This document shows, piece by piece, positions 27,843-36,816 of a DNA stretch of 64,000 nucleotides; within the stretch, counting starts at the first letter, position 1; each line of letters opens with the position of its first letter. The stretch covers positions 196,230 to 260,229 of the forward strand of contig NZ_BAAAYN010000044.1 of NCBI RefSeq assembly GCF_039536245.1. Reading direction: 5' to 3'. The notes beneath the pieces were generated by a model. It was given only the letters and a program-made list of their open reading frames with translations, was not told the origin of the DNA and ran no database searches. A program made the translations under genes and the position numbers. The DNA is from Cryptosporangium minutisporangium. GTDB taxonomy: Bacteria; Actinomycetota; Actinomycetes; Mycobacteriales; Cryptosporangiaceae.

Positions 27843-29318
27843 CTATGACGGCCGCGAAGGTGCAAGGTCGCGCCAGGCGGTGGCCAGCTCGGCGATACCG
27901 GCGTCGATGCGGTCGGTGGGCACGCTGGCGAAGCCGATCTTGACCGCGTTCAGTCGCCTCGGGGCGCGCAGGTGGTAGGCGTCGCTCGGCTCGATCAGGA
28001 CGCCACGGGTGCGTGCCGCCGCAGCGAGCGCGCGGCTGTTCAGATCGGGAGGCCCGACGGCCCAGAGGGCGGTGCCCCCGGCCGGGAAGGTGTCGCCGAA
28101 GGCCGGGCGCCACGCCAGGTGTTCCTCCACGGCCGCCACCGTGCGCCGCCACCGGTCACGCAAGATGGTCCGTGCCCGGCGGAGTGCCCGCGCGTAGTCG
28201 CCCGACGTGATCAGCAGCGCCAGAGCGCGTTGTTGCTGGCCAGGGACGTGACGTACGTGGAACCGGCGCCGTTCCCGCAGGGCGGCGACCAGCCGGGCGT
28301 CCGCCACCAGGAAGCCCAGTCGGAGGCCGGGAGCCAGGAACTTCGAGAAGCTGCCCAGGTACACGACCTGTCCGCGGTGGTCGAGCGCTTTCAACGCGGG
28401 CGTCGGACTACCGGAGTAGCGGAACTCGGCGTCGTAGTCGTCCTCGATGATCACCAGGTCGGGCGACGCGTCCAGCAGCTGGTGCCGGCGCCCGACGGTG
28501 AGCGTGACGTTCGTCGGGTACTGGTGGCTCGGCGTCACCGCCACCGCATCGCAGGAGGCCAGCGTGTCGGTCGGCACCAGCCCGCCACCGTCCACGTCCA
28601 GGGGCACCAGCGACGCTCCGGCCCGCACCGCGATGTGCCAGAGGTCCGGGTAGCCGGGATCCTCGACGGCCAGCCGTTTGCCCGGGCCGAGCAACTCACC
28701 GGCGATCAGCGCCTGGCCCTGCTGGGAGCCGAGCGTCACCAGCACCTGCGACGGGTCCGCGTCGATGCCGCGGGCCGGAAGGATGTGGCGGCACAGCGCC
28801 TCGACCAGCATCGGGTCGTCCGCGTCGCCGCTGTCGGACAGGCTCGGCCAGAAGTGCGGTGGCTCCAGCGCGGCGCGCAGGGCCCGCTGCCAGGCGCGGC
28901 GAGGGAAGAGATCGGCCGAGGGCTGACCGCTGAGGAACGGGTAGCGGTAGCGCTGCCAGTCGCGGGGGCGGTGCGAGATCGGCAGGTCGGCGTCGGGCGC
29001 CTGGACCAGCCGGGCGTCCCAGTCGAATCGGCCGTCCGTCCGCCGCGGGGCGGGCTCGGGCTCGGGCCGTAGCTCGGCGTTGACCGCGAGACCCGACCGT
29101 GGCATCGGCGTCACGTAGCCCTCGGCGATGAGCTCCTGGTAGGCGGTGACGACGGTGTTCCGGGAGACGCCGAGTGCGGTGGCGAGTTCGCGGGACGACG
29201 GCAACCGGCCTTCGGCCCCGATCCGCCCGGAAAGGATCTCCCGCTCCAGCGCGACCCGCAGTTGCCGGTAGAGCGGCACGCTGCTGCTCCGGTCCAGCTC
29301 GGCCAGGAGGGTCACCAC
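27843..29318 (-). CDS. MocR/PdxR-family transcriptional regulator (GntR HTH + aminotransferase fold)
   Basis: 491 aa. N-terminal GntR-type winged HTH (residues ~20-85: VPLYRQLRVALEREILSGRI, LPSSRELATALGVSRNTVVTAYQ), a linker, then a class I aminotransferase-like domain with the PLP region VEDPGYPDLW, IEDDYDAEFRY and the Schiff-base Lys in YLGSFSKFLAPGLRLGF. Such regulators sense PLP with an amino acid (GABA for GabR). It is divergent from a semialdehyde dehydrogenase/aminotransferase operon that it most likely controls. GTG at 29318 (or 29315) is favoured by a GAGG a few bases before; an in-frame ATG at 29345 is possible. Confidence 0.92.
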   Translation of the reverse strand: MVTLLAELDRSSSVPLYRQLRVALEREILSGRIGAEGRLPSSRELATALGVSRNTVVTAYQELIAEGYVTPMPRSGLAVNAELRPEPEPAPRRTDGRFDWDARLVQAPDADLPISHRPRDWQRYRYPFLSGQPSADLFPRRAWQRALRAALEPPHFWPSLSDSGDADDPMLVEALCRHILPARGIDADPSQVLVTLGSQQGQALIAGELLGPGKRLAVEDPGYPDLWHIAVRAGASLVPLDVDGGGLVPTDTLASCDAVAVTPSHQYPTNVTLTVGRRHQLLDASPDLVIIEDDYDAEFRYSGSPTPALKALDHRGQVVYLGSFSKFLAPGLRLGFLVADARLVAALRERRRFHVRHVPGQQQRALALLITSGDYARALRRARTILRDRWRRTVAAVEEHLAWRPAFGDTFPAGGTALWAVGPPDLNSRALAAAARTRGVLIEPSDAYHLRAPRRLNAVKIGFASVPTDRIDAGIAELATAWRDLAPSRPS

Positions 29319-29333
29319 ACCAGCCTCGCACGC

Positions 29334-29381
29334 AACTGGACCCATTACAACGGCGTGAACTGGATCTTGGCACTGGTCCAG
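29334..29381. promoter_or_regulatory. Candidate MocR operator with three ACTGG repeats
   Basis: In the divergent spacer, AACTGGA occurs at 29334-29340 and again at 29358-29364, followed by the palindrome CTGGTCCAG at 29372-29380. MocR regulators such as GabR are known to bind direct repeats. Inference from pattern only. Confidence 0.5.
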
Positions 29382-29432
29382 ATCCGGGTGACGGTAGCCC
29401 TGGACCCCCACGACCCCCCGAAGGAGAAGCCG

Positions 29433-30938
29433 ATGCGCACCGTCCCGCACTGGATCGACGGCAAGCCGACCGAGGGCGCCGTCGACGCCGGCGAGGTCCG
29501 CACCGGGCCGGTGTACGACCCGAGCAGCGGCGAGCAGATCGCCGCCGTGCCCTTCGCCGGCGCCGCAGACGTCGACACCGCCGTCGCCGCCGCGAAGGCC
29601 GCGTTCAAGACCTGGCGACGTTCGAGCCTCGCCCAGCGCACCCGCGTCCTGTTCGCGTTCCGGGAGCTGCTCGACCGCCACACCGACGAGCTGGCCCGCA
29701 TCATCAGCCGCGAGCACGGCAAGACGGTCCCGGACGCCAAGGGCGAGGTCGCTCGCGGGCTGGAGATCGTCGAGTTCGCCTGCGGCATCGGCGAGCACAT
29801 CAAGGGCGACCAGAGCCCCAACGTCTCGACCGGCGTCGACTCGTTCTCGGTGCGCCAGCCGCTGGGCGTCGTCGCCGGCATCACGCCGTTCAACTTCCCG
29901 GTCATGGTGCCGCTGTGGATGGCGCCGATCGCGATCGCCTGCGGCAACACGTTCGTCCTCAAGCCGAGCGAGAAGGACCCGTCGGCCGGCGTCCGGCTGG
30001 CCGAGCTGTGGGCCGAGGCCGGCCTGCCCGACGGCGTCTTCAACGTGCTGCACGGAGACAAGGTCGCGGTCGACGGCCTGCTGAACCACCCGGACGTCGC
30101 CGCGGTGAGCTTCGTCGGTTCGACGCCGATCGCGAAGTACATCCACCAGACCGCCAGCGCCAACGGCAAGCGTGTCCAGGCCCTCGGCGGCGCGAAGAAC
30201 CACATGGTCGTGCTGCCCGACGCCGACCTGGACCTGGCCGCCGACGCCGCGGTCAGCGCGGGCTACGGTGCGGCCGGCGAGCGGTGCATGGCCGTCTCGG
30301 TCGTCGTCGCGGTCGGCGCGGTCGCGGACGAGCTGGTCGGCAAGATCGCTTCCCGGATCCCGAGTGTCAAGGTCGCACCGGGCGACGCGGCCGGCGCCGA
30401 GATGGGTCCGGTCATCTCCGCCCAGCACCGCGACAAGATCAAGAGCTACATCGACCAGGGCGAGGCCGCCGGTGCCACGCTCGTCGCCGACGGCCGCGCG
30501 GTCAGCGTCGAAGGCCGCGAGAACGGCTACTGGGTCGGCCCGACACTCTTCGACAACGTCGGCAAGGACATGTCGATCTACACCGACGAGATCTTCGGCC
30601 CGGTGCTCTCGGTCGTCCGCGCCGAGACCTACGACGACGCGCTCGAGCTGGTGAACAGCAACCCGTACGCGAACGGCGTGGCGCTGTTCACCTGCGACGG
30701 CGGCGTCGCCCGGCAGTTCGGGCTCGACGTCGAGGTTGGCATGGTCGGCATCAACGTGCCGATCCCGGTGCCGGTCGCCACCTACTCTTTCGGTGGCTGG
30801 CGGAACTCGCTCTTCGGCGACGTGCACATGTACGGGGCCGAGGGCGTGCGGTTCTGGACCCGAGGCAAGGTCGTCACGACGCGGTGGCCCGACCCGTCCC
30901 ACCGTGGCGTCGACCTGGGTTTCCCCCAGAACAAGTAA
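29433..30938 (+). CDS. mmsA: CoA-acylating methylmalonate-semialdehyde dehydrogenase
   Basis: 501 aa. Oxidises methylmalonate semialdehyde to propionyl-CoA or malonate semialdehyde to acetyl-CoA, using NAD and CoA. Catalytic Cys in GAAGERCMAVS, cofactor segment ITPFNFPVMVPLWM, general base region of ALGGAKNHMVV, and the C-terminal PVPVATYSFGGWRNSLFGD hallmark of the CoA-acylating branch. ATG at 29433 with AAGGAGAAG upstream. Eleven bp ahead of the aminotransferase, so one operon; the pair would convert a beta-amino acid (beta-alanine or aminoisobutyrate) to an acyl-CoA. Divergent MocR is the likely regulator. Confidence 0.93.
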   Translation: MRTVPHWIDGKPTEGAVDAGEVRTGPVYDPSSGEQIAAVPFAGAADVDTAVAAAKAAFKTWRRSSLAQRTRVLFAFRELLDRHTDELARIISREHGKTVPDAKGEVARGLEIVEFACGIGEHIKGDQSPNVSTGVDSFSVRQPLGVVAGITPFNFPVMVPLWMAPIAIACGNTFVLKPSEKDPSAGVRLAELWAEAGLPDGVFNVLHGDKVAVDGLLNHPDVAAVSFVGSTPIAKYIHQTASANGKRVQALGGAKNHMVVLPDADLDLAADAAVSAGYGAAGERCMAVSVVVAVGAVADELVGKIASRIPSVKVAPGDAAGAEMGPVISAQHRDKIKSYIDQGEAAGATLVADGRAVSVEGRENGYWVGPTLFDNVGKDMSIYTDEIFGPVLSVVRAETYDDALELVNSNPYANGVALFTCDGGVARQFGLDVEVGMVGINVPIPVPVATYSFGGWRNSLFGDVHMYGAEGVRFWTRGKVVTTRWPDPSHRGVDLGFPQNK

Positions 30939-30949
30939 GGAGCACTTGA

Positions 30950-32299
30950 ATGACCGACGTCGAAGCTGGCGCGCGCGCCTACGAGCTGGACCGCGCGCAC
31001 GTTTTCCACTCCTGGTCGGCGCAGTCGCTGATCAAGCCGATGGTGGTGGCCGGCGCGCAGGGCTCCTACATCTGGGACCCCGAGGGCAACCGGTACCTCG
31101 ACTTCACCTCGCAGCTGGTGTTCACGAACATCGGGCACCAGCACCCGAAGGTGGTCGCCGCGATCCAGGAGCAGGCGGCGAAGCTCTGCACCGTGGCACC
31201 GGCGTTCGCGAACGACGTCCGGAGCGAGGCGGCGCGGCTGATCGTCGAGCGCGCGCCGGAGGGCCTGAACAAGGTCTTCTTCACCAACGGCGGCGCGGAC
31301 GCCAACGAGAACGCGGTCCGGATGGCCCGGCTGCACACCGGTCGCCGCAAGGTGCTGACGACCTACCGCAGCTACCACGGCAACACGGCCACCGCGATGC
31401 AGATGACCGGGGACCCGCGCCGGTGGCCGAACGACGGCGCCGCGACCGACGTCCACCACTTCTTCGGGCCGTACCTGTACCGCTCGCCGTTCTGGGCGAC
31501 GACCGAGGAGGAGGAGAACGACCGCGCGCTGGCCCACCTCGAGGCGACGATCCAGCTCGAGGGCCCGTCGACGATCGCCGCGATCGTGCTGGAGTCGATC
31601 CCTGGTACCGCCGGAATCCTGGTACCGCCGGGCGGTTACCTAGCCGGGGTCCGGGAGCTGTGCAACCGGTACGGCATCGTGTTCGTCGCCGACGAGGTGA
31701 TGGCGGGCTTCGGCCGGGCCGGCGAGTGGTTCGCGGTGGACCACTGGGGCGTCACCCCGGACCTGATCACGTTCGCGAAGGGCGTGAACTCGGGTTACGT
31801 GCCGCTGGGCGGCGTCATCATCTCCGACGAGATCGCCGCGACGTTCGCCGAGCGTCCGTTCCCGGGCGGCCTCACGTACTCCGGTCACCCGCTGGCGTGC
31901 GCGGCGGCGGTCGCGACGATCAACGCGATGGCCGAGGAGGGCGTCGTCGAGAACGCAGCCCGGGTCGGCGAGGAGGTCTTCGAGCCCGGCCTGCGCGACC
32001 TGGCCTCCCGTCACCCGGTGATCGGTGAGGTCCGGGGCCTCGGCGTGTTCTGGGCACTCGACCTGGTGCGCAACCGGGAGACCCGGGAACCGCTGGTGCC
32101 CTACAACGCGGCCGGCGCCGACAACGCGCCGATGGCCGAGTTGCTGGCCGAGGCGAAGCGCCGCGGGCTGATCCCGTTCGTCAACATGAACCGGATGCAC
32201 GTGGTGCCGCCGTGCACGATCAGCGACGGTGAGGCCAAGGAAGGCCTCGCGATCCTCGACGAGGTGTTCACCGTGCTGGACCGGCACTACCAGGGCTGA
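30950..32299 (+). CDS. Class III omega-amino acid:pyruvate aminotransferase
   Basis: 449-aa PLP enzyme, the usual length. Features: LDFTSQLVFTNIGHQHPKV near the N-terminus, FTNGGADANENAVRMAR for phosphate binding, YHGNTATAM, the Asp in VFVADEVMAGFGR, and the PLP Lys in ITFAKGVNSGYVPLGG. It most resembles beta-alanine/taurine:pyruvate transaminases. With the dehydrogenase just upstream, it likely makes malonate or methylmalonate semialdehyde. Exact donor is inferred. AAGGAG lies before the ATG. A hairpin terminator follows. Confidence 0.9.
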   Translation: MTDVEAGARAYELDRAHVFHSWSAQSLIKPMVVAGAQGSYIWDPEGNRYLDFTSQLVFTNIGHQHPKVVAAIQEQAAKLCTVAPAFANDVRSEAARLIVERAPEGLNKVFFTNGGADANENAVRMARLHTGRRKVLTTYRSYHGNTATAMQMTGDPRRWPNDGAATDVHHFFGPYLYRSPFWATTEEEENDRALAHLEATIQLEGPSTIAAIVLESIPGTAGILVPPGGYLAGVRELCNRYGIVFVADEVMAGFGRAGEWFAVDHWGVTPDLITFAKGVNSGYVPLGGVIISDEIAATFAERPFPGGLTYSGHPLACAAAVATINAMAEEGVVENAARVGEEVFEPGLRDLASRHPVIGEVRGLGVFWALDLVRNRETREPLVPYNAAGADNAPMAELLAEAKRRGLIPFVNMNRMHVVPPCTISDGEAKEGLAILDEVFTVLDRHYQG

Positions 32300-32312
32300 T
32301 CCACGTTGCGGG

Positions 32313-32344
32313 GCGGGGCCGGTCGCGTTGGCGGCCGGCCCCGC
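32313..32344 (+). terminator. Terminator of the mmsA-aminotransferase operon
   Basis: Perfect 10-bp arms (GCGGGGCCGG / CCGGCCCCGC) separated by 12 nt, 14 bp after the stop codon. Confidence 0.7.
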
Positions 32345-32419
32345 GTCGCTGGACGGCACGTCACGGCGAGTTAATGAAACGGTACATCTTCTCTGCAATA
32401 GGCATGATCTACTCAAAAG

Positions 32420-32836
32420 GTGTCTCTACCGCTCTGCGTCCTCGCGCTCTCTCTCGGAACGGCGGTCGGTGCGGTACGCGGTAGCTGCCGATGTGCGTCC
32501 GCGCTCGCCGTTCTTGCTCCGGTCTGGGTCCTCGCCAACGGTCCCGTGGAGGGCCTGGTCCTCTGGACGCTCGACAGCGAGCACGGGCTCACGATGGCCG
32601 ACCTGCTGACGATTCCGATGCTCTCGCTGGCAACCTGGCGGCTCGGACGGAGCACCGAGGTGCAGCGGTGGCTCGCTGCCCGGTCCGGGCCGGCGCCGCG
32701 TCCCCGGGTCGCACCACACCGGGTCACGCTGACGCGACTCGGCGGCCGACGGGCTCGGTCCGGCCCGCGCTCGGCGGCGCGCCTGTCCGACAGCGGCGTG
32801 ACCATCGCCCCCGCCCGCGCCAGCAACCCCCACTGA
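32420..32836 (+). CDS. Possible small membrane protein (hypothetical)
   Basis: A 138-aa reading frame starting with GTG. The N-terminal half is hydrophobic (LCVLALSLGTAVGAV; LAVLAPVWVLANGPVEGLVLW) and contains LTMADLLTIPMLSLATWRLGR; the C-terminal half is basic and probably cytoplasmic. No family recognised. Support is moderate: the codon choice is reasonable and a small hairpin with a T-run starts one base past the stop, but the ribosome-binding site is poor, and the next convincing element is purD. Confidence 0.5.
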   Translation: MSLPLCVLALSLGTAVGAVRGSCRCASALAVLAPVWVLANGPVEGLVLWTLDSEHGLTMADLLTIPMLSLATWRLGRSTEVQRWLAARSGPAPRPRVAPHRVTLTRLGGRRARSGPRSAARLSDSGVTIAPARASNPH

Positions 32837-32855
32837 CCACCCGACGGGGTGGTTT
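32837..32855 (+). terminator. Small hairpin after the hypothetical ORF
   Basis: CCACCC - GACG - GGGTGG stem-loop followed by TTT, directly after the TGA at 32834-32836. Confidence 0.5.
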
Positions 32856-33013
32856 CCCGAAAGCCAACCTCTGCGGGACCCGGGAGAGGTGGTCTTCCTA
32901 CAAAACCCGCCCCGCGCCCGCCCTGCGGGCCCCGCGCGCCCGGTGCGGGTGGCGGTGTCCACAGCTTGGCGGCCGGGGCACCGGGCGACTGGCGCCGCCA
33001 CTAGGCTCGTCGC

Positions 33014-34258
33014 GTGCGCGTCCTCGTAATCGGATCCGGTGCCCGCGAACACGCCCTGTGTACGGCGCTGGCAGCTGACCCCTCCGTCGAGCGTCTCGTC
33101 TGCGCTCCCGGCAATGCCGGCATCGCCGCGATCGCTCAGATCGAGCCGGTCAAGGCGACCGACCCCTATGCCGTCGCCGCGCTGGCCCGCCAGGTCGACG
33201 CCGACCTCGTGGTGATCGGACCCGAGGCGCCGTTGATGGCCGGCGTCGCCGACATGGTGCGCGAGGAGGGCGTCCCGGTCTTCGGCCCGGACGCCGCGGC
33301 CGCGCGCATCGAGGGTTCGAAGTCGTTCGCCAAAGCCGTGATGAGCGCGGCGCGCGTCCCCACCGCCGAATCCCGCACCTGCGACGACGCCCCACAGGTG
33401 GAGGCCGCCCTCGACCTGTTCGGCGCCCCGTACGTGGTGAAGGCCGACGGGCTCGCCGCGGGCAAGGGCGTCGTGGTCACCAACGACCGCGCCGCGGCCC
33501 TCGCCCACGCGGCGGAGTGCGGACGGGTCGTGATCGAGGAGTACCTCGACGGCCCGGAGGTGTCGCTGTTCGTCATCACCGACGGCAGCGCGGCCGTCCC
33601 GCTGCTCCCGGCGCAGGACTTCAAGCGCATCGGCGACGGCGACACCGGCCCCAACACCGGCGGCATGGGTGCGTACACGCCGCTGGCCTGGCTACCCGAA
33701 GGCTCGGTCGACGAGGTGATGCGTGATGTCGTCACGCCCACGCTCAACGACCTCGCCAGCCGGGGCACCCCGTTCGTCGGCGTCCTCTACGTCGGGTTGG
33801 CGATCACGGCCCGCGGGCCGCGGGTGATCGAGTTCAACGCGCGCTTCGGTGACCCCGAGACGCAGGTCGTCCTCGCGATGCTGGAGACGCCGCTGGCCGG
33901 GCTGCTGCACGCGGCCGCCACCGGGACGCTCGGCGCCCACCCGCCGCTGCAGTGGCGCGACGGCTCCGCCGTCACCGTGGTGATGGCCTCGGCTGGGTAC
34001 CCCGGCACCCCGCGCACCGGGGACGTCATCACCGGCGCCGACCAGCCCGGAGTGCTGCACGCCGCGACCGCGCGCAACGACGCCGGAGAGCTGGTGACCA
34101 GCGGTGGCCGGGTGCTCTCGGTGACCGGCACCGGCGACGACCTGGCTGCGGCCCGCGCGGCGGCGTACGCGAAGGTCCAGCAGATCACGTTCGAGGGTGC
34201 CCAGTTCCGCTCCGACATCGCCGCCAAGGCCGAGGCCGACGAGATCACCGTCGCCTGA
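33014..34258 (+). CDS. purD: Phosphoribosylamine-glycine ligase
   Basis: ATP-grasp enzyme joining phosphoribosylamine and glycine (GAR synthetase), second step of de novo purine synthesis. 414 aa, standard length. N-terminal VLVIGSGAREHAL, CAPGNAGI, ATP-grasp elements YVVKADGLAAGKGVVV and GPEVSLFVITDG, GPNTGGMGAYTP, and the metal/ATP segment VIEFNARFGDPETQVVL. Starts with GTG (VRVLVIG). It ends 4 bp before the stop of the convergent WD40 gene. Confidence 0.97.
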   Translation: MRVLVIGSGAREHALCTALAADPSVERLVCAPGNAGIAAIAQIEPVKATDPYAVAALARQVDADLVVIGPEAPLMAGVADMVREEGVPVFGPDAAAARIEGSKSFAKAVMSAARVPTAESRTCDDAPQVEAALDLFGAPYVVKADGLAAGKGVVVTNDRAAALAHAAECGRVVIEEYLDGPEVSLFVITDGSAAVPLLPAQDFKRIGDGDTGPNTGGMGAYTPLAWLPEGSVDEVMRDVVTPTLNDLASRGTPFVGVLYVGLAITARGPRVIEFNARFGDPETQVVLAMLETPLAGLLHAAATGTLGAHPPLQWRDGSAVTVVMASAGYPGTPRTGDVITGADQPGVLHAATARNDAGELVTSGGRVLSVTGTGDDLAAARAAAYAKVQQITFEGAQFRSDIAAKAEADEITVA

Positions 34259-34262
34259 CGGG

Positions 34263-35657
34263 TCACACGCTCCAGATCCGGAGTTTGCCGTCGGCCTCGG
34301 CGGCGGCGAGGTACTTGCCGGTCGGGCTGAACGCCAGCGCGTCCACGAACCGGAACTCGCCGGACGGCGGGTTGCCGACCGACCTGAGCGTCGTCGGGTC
34401 GTAGAGCTTCACCGGCCCTTCGATGCTGGCGCAGACCAGCATCTTGCCGTCCGGCCGGAACGCGAACGCGCCGATGGAATCGGTCTTCGGTACCGGGACC
34501 GTGCGCCCGGTGCGCGCGTCCCACTGGTGCAACCCGGACGCGCTGACGGTGGCGACCACTCGCCCGTCCGGTCGGTAGATCAACTCGTCCCCCGCCGTCC
34601 CCACGGTCGTCGACGGCGTGTCCGCCTGACGGATCCGCTGCCGCGTCGCGACGTCCCAGAACGACACCGAACCGTCGTCGGAGAGCGTGGCCAGCACCCT
34701 TCCGTTCGGGCTGAACTTCACGGCGGTCACCGCGACTTCGTACGCCGAATCTTCGGGCGTCGCTCGGATCGGAGCACCGAGCTGCTGGCCGTTCGTCGGA
34801 TTCCAGAGCCGAACGGTCCCGTCCGCACTGGCGGTGGCGACCAACCGCCCGTTCGGTGAGAACGTCACACCGTTCACGACGCCCATCCGCCCGGCGCCGA
34901 ACGGCCGGGTCACCAGCCGCCCGGTGTCGAGGTCCCAGACCTCCACCGAGCCGCGCATCCCACCGGCGACCAGCCGGCTTCCGTCCCGGCTGAACTCGAG
35001 CGACTTCATGTCCTGGGCCCCGGCCGCCGGCATGCCGTTCGTCGAGTCGAACCGCGCCAGCCGTGCCTTCCGCCCGACCTTCCACAGCGTGACGGTGCCG
35101 TCGACGTTGGCGGTCGCGTAGAGGTCGCCGTACCGGCGGTCGAACTCGACGTCGTTCGCCCGGACGTCGACGTCGGCAACCACCTTCCAGGTCGGTCCGA
35201 ACGGCGACGGGGACGGGGTGACCGCGACGCTCGGAGCGCCGCCGTTCGTCACCCGGGGAGCGGCCAGCGCCGCCGCGGCCAGCCCGACGACCAACAGCAG
35301 CACCCCGACGCCGAGAATCCAGCCCAATTTCGAGCGGCGCGGTGGCGGAACCACCGCCATTTCCGGATCTTCTTCTCCGGCGAGCAGGGCCTGAATGCGT
35401 GCGGCAAAAACGTGGTCGCGGTCCAACTCGAATTGCAACGTTCGAATTGCCGCATCTTTCGCGTCGTCGTCCGTGGGATGCTCCGTTATTCGCTGATACG
35501 CACCGCGTCCGGCGTCGCTGAGCAGTAAACGATCGGCAACCGCTTTGAACAGTGATCCGAACGTGGGATCCGCTTCAGCCTCCGCCGGGTTCGCGTCCGC
35601 TCGTACCAAACGACTGGTTATCGCCTCGATGGCCTGAGAAGCGGGTACTGCGTCCAC
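34263..35657 (-). CDS. Single-span membrane protein with WD40 beta-propeller
   Basis: 464 aa, GTG start preceded by AGGGGG. Residues 1-105 are a helical, acidic cytoplasmic domain without recognised family; one span at about 108-130; then a predicted exported seven-blade WD40-type propeller (about 155-464) with repeated F.PNG..+AT...DGTV.LW patterns and blade ends such as VEVWD and VRLWN. Bacterial WD40 propellers serve as protein-binding platforms and often follow kinase or effector-associated domains, but no kinase is present here. Ligand unknown. Confidence 0.83.
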   Translation of the reverse strand: MDAVPASQAIEAITSRLVRADANPAEAEADPTFGSLFKAVADRLLLSDAGRGAYQRITEHPTDDDAKDAAIRTLQFELDRDHVFAARIQALLAGEEDPEMAVVPPPRRSKLGWILGVGVLLLVVGLAAAALAAPRVTNGGAPSVAVTPSPSPFGPTWKVVADVDVRANDVEFDRRYGDLYATANVDGTVTLWKVGRKARLARFDSTNGMPAAGAQDMKSLEFSRDGSRLVAGGMRGSVEVWDLDTGRLVTRPFGAGRMGVVNGVTFSPNGRLVATASADGTVRLWNPTNGQQLGAPIRATPEDSAYEVAVTAVKFSPNGRVLATLSDDGSVSFWDVATRQRIRQADTPSTTVGTAGDELIYRPDGRVVATVSASGLHQWDARTGRTVPVPKTDSIGAFAFRPDGKMLVCASIEGPVKLYDPTTLRSVGNPPSGEFRFVDALAFSPTGKYLAAAEADGKLRIWSV

Positions 35658-35856
35658 GGGTGTTTCCCCCTGTGCCAGTAGCGCTCGGCGGCCGTGGCTC
35701 GGCCGGGCGGAACAGGGGCAGAATAACGCGGACGCCGGGCTCTCCGGCTACGCTCACGCCATTTCCGTGCGGACGTCCGATGTCCGATTGAACGATGTCA
35801 CCCAACGGGAATCGAGTGCGAAAACCACGCGTTCCGTGCGGACTGCCGCCGGTGTC

Positions 35857-36657
35857 TCAGTCGGCCTCAGACGCCGCCCAGGTGCCGTCGTCGCTCACCG
35901 TGATCCGGTAGGTCAAGTCGTCACCGTTCGTGAACATGAGAAGGCACTGGTAGGTGCCCACACCGGTCGCGTCGACGGCCTCCTCCAGGCAGACGGCGTC
36001 GGCGACCGTGACGCCGGCCGCGCTGCTCGACTCGAGCTGCCGCTCGAGCTGACCGGTCGTCATCACGGTCACCGACTGCAGGTAGGCCGGGATCGCCACC
36101 GCGATCGCCAGACCCAGGACGAGGGTCCAGAGCGCGAAGCTCCCGACCAGCGCACCCGCGAACACGGCCCAGTAGCGGCCGCCGGGGAGGCCGAGAGCGC
36201 GGGCGTCGCTGGAACGGCGGGCGGCAGAGATCGCGCCGAAGATCCCGAAGAGCACGGTGAAGACCCCCACCGGCCAGGCTTTCGGGCCGTCGAAGGCGGG
36301 TGCCCAGCTCGGAGCGGCGGCGTAGCCGTATCCGTAACCGGGCGAGTCGAAGCTCACCGGGCGCGCGGCCGGCGGGTAATCGCCCGGGAACGAGCCGGTC
36401 GGGGAGTACGGCGGGATCGAAGCAGCGCCGCGGGTCCAGGCCTGGTTCGCGCCGGCGAGCGCGGCGGCGGGGGCGGGGAGCGCGGCGTCGGGGACCGGGA
36501 GCGCGAGCGCGCGGTCCGGCGAGACGAACCGGACCTCGGTGGCCGGCGGGTCGAAGCCTTCGGGCCCGGCGATCGTGGGAAACGACAGCCCACCATCCGC
36601 GGTCGGCGTCGACTCGGCGGTGTTCGGGGTCGGCTGGTTCGCGGTGGAGCTGGTCAT
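35857..36657 (-). CDS. Pro/Ala-rich membrane protein with exported C-terminus (DUF4333-like)
   Basis: 266 aa. A long Pro/Ala/Tyr-rich cytoplasmic N-terminus (residues 1-130), two predicted spans (about 136-152 and 173-197), then an extracytoplasmic tail with two cysteines and a beta-rich segment (CLEEAVDATGVGTYQC, YRITVSDDGTW) that resembles DUF4333 domains of actinobacterial membrane proteins. DUF4190-like spans precede it. Function unknown. The ATG at 36657 has GGAGAG upstream. It is divergent from the GH6 gene. Confidence 0.72.
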   Translation of the reverse strand: MTSSTANQPTPNTAESTPTADGGLSFPTIAGPEGFDPPATEVRFVSPDRALALPVPDAALPAPAAALAGANQAWTRGAASIPPYSPTGSFPGDYPPAARPVSFDSPGYGYGYAAAPSWAPAFDGPKAWPVGVFTVLFGIFGAISAARRSSDARALGLPGGRYWAVFAGALVGSFALWTLVLGLAIAVAIPAYLQSVTVMTTGQLERQLESSSAAGVTVADAVCLEEAVDATGVGTYQCLLMFTNGDDLTYRITVSDDGTWAASEAD

Positions 36658-36816
36658 CGGGGCTCTCCAGGGAGGAAGCGTGGTTCGCGCTACCCCGACG
36701 TCGTCCCCCGTTCGTCGGACGCCATCTGATTCGGGCATCCGCACCCGCTCTGCACCGGCGGCGAAACGGTGGGCCCGAAGCATCAGGTGCGGACCGGACC
36801 GGCCGATGAACCGGTC

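Noticed and set aside
27843-30902. A 1019-aa minus-strand frame
   Set aside because: Everything above about 29345 is the reverse shadow of mmsA; the MocR protein starts at about 29318.
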